This document shows, piece after piece, positions 62,313-64,000 of a stretch of 64,000 bases of DNA. The first letter of the stretch is position 1; each line of letters opens with the position of its first letter. A program made the position numbers and the translations under genes. Below the pieces are notes generated by a model. That model saw only the letters and a program-made list of their open reading frames with translations. It did no database searches and had not been told where the DNA came from. The stretch is from Synechococcus sp. CBW1004 (GTDB lineage Bacteria; Cyanobacteriota; Cyanobacteriia; PCC-6307; Cyanobiaceae). The stretch is from the NCBI RefSeq assembly GCF_015840715.1, contig NZ_CP060397.1, forward strand, positions 992,001 through 1,056,000. Reading direction: 5' to 3'.

Positions 62313-63407
62313 ATGGGGTGGGTCGTGGGATCGGTGCTGCTGCGCTGGCTTCTGGGATGGCTGCTGGCGCTGCACCTGCCCTCCCTGCCGCGGGGGGGCC
62401 TCCGGGGCCATGAACGCGTGTCGGTGCTGATCCCGGCGCGCAATGAGGAGGGCACCCTGCCCCATCTGCTCGAAGCCCTGAAGCGGCAGACCCTGCGGGT
62501 CCACGAGGTGATCGTGATCGATGACCATTCCGACGACCGCACGGCGGCGGTGGCGATGGCTGCAACGGGATCGCTGCCGATCCAGGTGGTGCAGCCGCCC
62601 CCGCTGGCTCCGGGCTGGTGCGGCAAGACCTGGGCGCTGCATCACGGGGTCCTGGCCAGCTCCGGTGAGGTGCTGGTGTTCCTCGATGCCGACACCGAAC
62701 CCGGACCGGAGTTTCTCGCCAGCCTGCTGGCCCTCCACGAGCAGCAGGGTGGACTGGTCTCGGTGCAGCCGTATCACCGCACCGAGAAGCCCTACGAGCA
62801 GCTCTCGCTGCTGTTCAACCTGGTGGGCCTCCTGGCGGTGCCGCTGGGGCCGGGCTGCGGCGTGGCCTTCGGGCCGGCGATGGCCACCAGCCGCACCGAC
62901 TACGCGCGCAGCGGCGGCCATGCGGCCGTGGCCGGCAGGGTCGTGGAGGACTGGTTCCTGGCCCACTGCTACCAGAAGGCGGGGCTGCCGGTGAGTGCCT
63001 TCATCGGCGAGGGCCAGATCGCCTACCGCATGTATCCCGGCGGGCTGGGCGATCTGGTGGTGGGTTTCGACAAGAACTTCGCCACGGCCGCCGCCGAAGT
63101 GCGCTGGCCGTGGATGCTGGCGGTGGTGCTCTGGCTGTCGGGACTGTTCTGGGCGGCCTGGTGCCTGCCGGCGGCCCTGCTGGGCTGGCCGTTGCTGGGG
63201 GACCGCAGCCTGCTCACCAACGGCCTGATCTACGTCGCCTATGCCCTGCAGCTTCTGGTGATCTGCCGTCGCGTCGGGCGCTTCCCCTGGATCCCACTGA
63301 TCTTTCCGGTGCCGGTGCTGTTCTTCCTCGGGGTGTTCGTGCTGGCGATTCTCAATCTCGAACGGGGCCAGGTGCGCTGGAAGGGCCGCACCGTGCAGAC
63401 CCGCTGA
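62313..63407 (+). CDS. Family 2 glycosyltransferase, CrtQ/CruG-like
   Basis: The protein has about 364 residues. An N-terminal membrane helix is followed by a GT2 catalytic domain with VSVLIPARNEEGTLPHLL, VIDDHSDDRT, GKTWALHHGV, FLDADTEPG (DxD metal site) and VVEDWFLA (ED motif). Three to four C-terminal membrane helices end it. CrtQ and CruG, which glycosylate carotenoids in Staphylococcus and cyanobacteria, have this plan. ATG 62313 is used; TTG 62286 would extend it. Its stop overlaps the start of a CrtO-like acyltransferase gene by one base, the strongest hint that it makes a glycoside that is then acylated. Confidence 0.85.
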   Translation: MGWVVGSVLLRWLLGWLLALHLPSLPRGGLRGHERVSVLIPARNEEGTLPHLLEALKRQTLRVHEVIVIDDHSDDRTAAVAMAATGSLPIQVVQPPPLAPGWCGKTWALHHGVLASSGEVLVFLDADTEPGPEFLASLLALHEQQGGLVSVQPYHRTEKPYEQLSLLFNLVGLLAVPLGPGCGVAFGPAMATSRTDYARSGGHAAVAGRVVEDWFLAHCYQKAGLPVSAFIGEGQIAYRMYPGGLGDLVVGFDKNFATAAAEVRWPWMLAVVLWLSGLFWAAWCLPAALLGWPLLGDRSLLTNGLIYVAYALQLLVICRRVGRFPWIPLIFPVPVLFFLGVFVLAILNLERGQVRWKGRTVQTR

Positions 63408-63922
63408 TGGCGACGACCGACGCCCCACGGCTGGTGCTGGCCACGGCGGGGCTGTGGCTGGGCTGGTCGCTGCTGGTGGGGACGCTCGCCAACCGGTTGC
63501 CGTTGGCGTGGCTCTGCGATCCGGCGGACCTCACGGGCGGCGGCCGACGGACACCGACACCACACAGCTATGAGCGCTGGCTGGCGATCCGCCGCTGGAA
63601 GCCCTGGATTCCCGACGCAGGCAATGCCCTGCCGGGGGGGATCCGCAAGGCCAGCCTGGCCCGCCGGGATCCGGCCGCCCTGCAACGCCTGATCGGCGAG
63701 ACGCGCCGGGCGGAGCTGGTGCACTGGTCCCTGTGGCCGGCCTGGCTGCTGAGCGCACTGTGGCTGCCGCCGGCGGGGGTCGCCCTCAACCTGCTGTTCG
63801 CCACGGCCTTCAACCTGCCCTGCCTGCTGCTGCAGCGCTACACCCGGCGGCGCCTGCAGCGGACGTTGGTCCGCTTCGCCGACCACCCCCGCAGGCAGCG
63901 TTCCGCCGACCGCGCCGGGTGA
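63407..63922 (+). CDS. CrtO-like (staphyloxanthin-type) acyltransferase
   Basis: The 171-residue protein has an N-terminal membrane helix (LATAGLWLGWSLLVGTLANRLP). Next is the conserved core with ERWLAIRRWKPWIPDAG and the signature ETRRAELVHW, then two hydrophobic segments and LLLQRYTRRRLQRTL. The IR-WK-D, RAE-HW and QRY-R-RL blocks match Staphylococcus glycosyl-4,4'-diaponeurosporenoate acyltransferase (CrtO), which adds a fatty acid to a carotenoid-bound sugar. It is translationally coupled to the preceding glycosyltransferase. The natural acceptor here is unknown. The last 78 bases of the window hold nothing recognisable. Confidence 0.8.
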   Translation: MATTDAPRLVLATAGLWLGWSLLVGTLANRLPLAWLCDPADLTGGGRRTPTPHSYERWLAIRRWKPWIPDAGNALPGGIRKASLARRDPAALQRLIGETRRAELVHWSLWPAWLLSALWLPPAGVALNLLFATAFNLPCLLLQRYTRRRLQRTLVRFADHPRRQRSADRAG

Positions 63923-64000
63923 GACCGCGACCGCGGCCATCACGCGTGGAGGCGCGCTGCACGGGGGGACGGCATCTCCTGCCGATCAGGGGCCCAGAAA

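Noticed and set aside
1-64000. CRISPR array, prophage, or conjugative element
   Set aside because: No regularly spaced short repeats, no phage structural or integrase genes and no transfer genes were seen; all mobile DNA found is IS-type.

Overview
The window looks like the chromosome of a high-GC unicellular cyanobacterium of the Synechococcus/Cyanobium group. It carries cyanobacterium-restricted families (a PAM68-type photosystem II assembly factor, DUF3288, DUF1816, two DUF3721 proteins, a stand-alone mini-RNase III) beside ordinary housekeeping genes (dnaG, ruvA, rpsO, dnaE, gatA, carA, trpD, tRNA-Pro), nearly all in GC-rich codon usage. The assignment rests on gene content; no rRNA is present.

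Left part (1-30.6 kb). The window opens inside a nested insertion: the end of a 1.77-kb IS sits in an IS66 element, which sits in cydA (cytochrome bd oxidase) and cuts it after about 80 codons. Then come a methyltransferase and a sulfane-sulfur module (persulfide dioxygenase-rhodanese fusion, membrane rhodanese, TauE/SafE exporter, OsmC-like protein). Next is a yhiI-rbbA-yhhJ type exporter operon whose rbbA is split by a second 1.76-kb IS with a clean 6-bp target duplication. A metal/cobalamin section follows: a HupE-type permease behind a cobalamin riboswitch, two DUF3721 proteins (one built of hydrophobic pentads), a MerR and a Fur-type regulator. After that lie a redox run (NDH-2, exported Mn-SOD, transglutaminase-like and META-domain proteins) and a cyclic-di-GMP cluster: a membrane-anchored binding protein coupled to a GGDEF protein, facing a PAS-GGDEF-EAL gene broken by an in-frame TGA. 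J-domain, AroE-like, CDGSH and GAF-GGDEF genes close this part.

Mobile island (30.9-38.6 kb). This lower-GC stretch holds an IS481 remnant split by a third 1.77-kb IS, a decapitated sugar epimerase gene, and a three-level nest: IS66 inside an IS5 element inside a second copy of the same IS5 element. Each level of the nest can be read from target duplications and coordinate arithmetic.

Right part (38.6-64 kb). This is mostly conserved core: dnaG, EamA transporter, Na+/H+ antiporter, lipoprotein, ruvA, rpsO, PAM68, dnaE, gatA, DUF1816, an RlmB/TrmH-type methyltransferase overlapping mini-RNase III, STAS protein, carA, trpD, DUF3288, ABC half-transporter, msrA with three small overlapping genes, tRNA-Pro(GGG) and a lipase-like hydrolase. 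The end carries a glycosyltransferase translationally coupled to a CrtO-like acyltransferase, the pairing that finishes staphyloxanthin in Staphylococcus. This is a good candidate for an undescribed carotenoid- or lipid-glycoside tailoring step.
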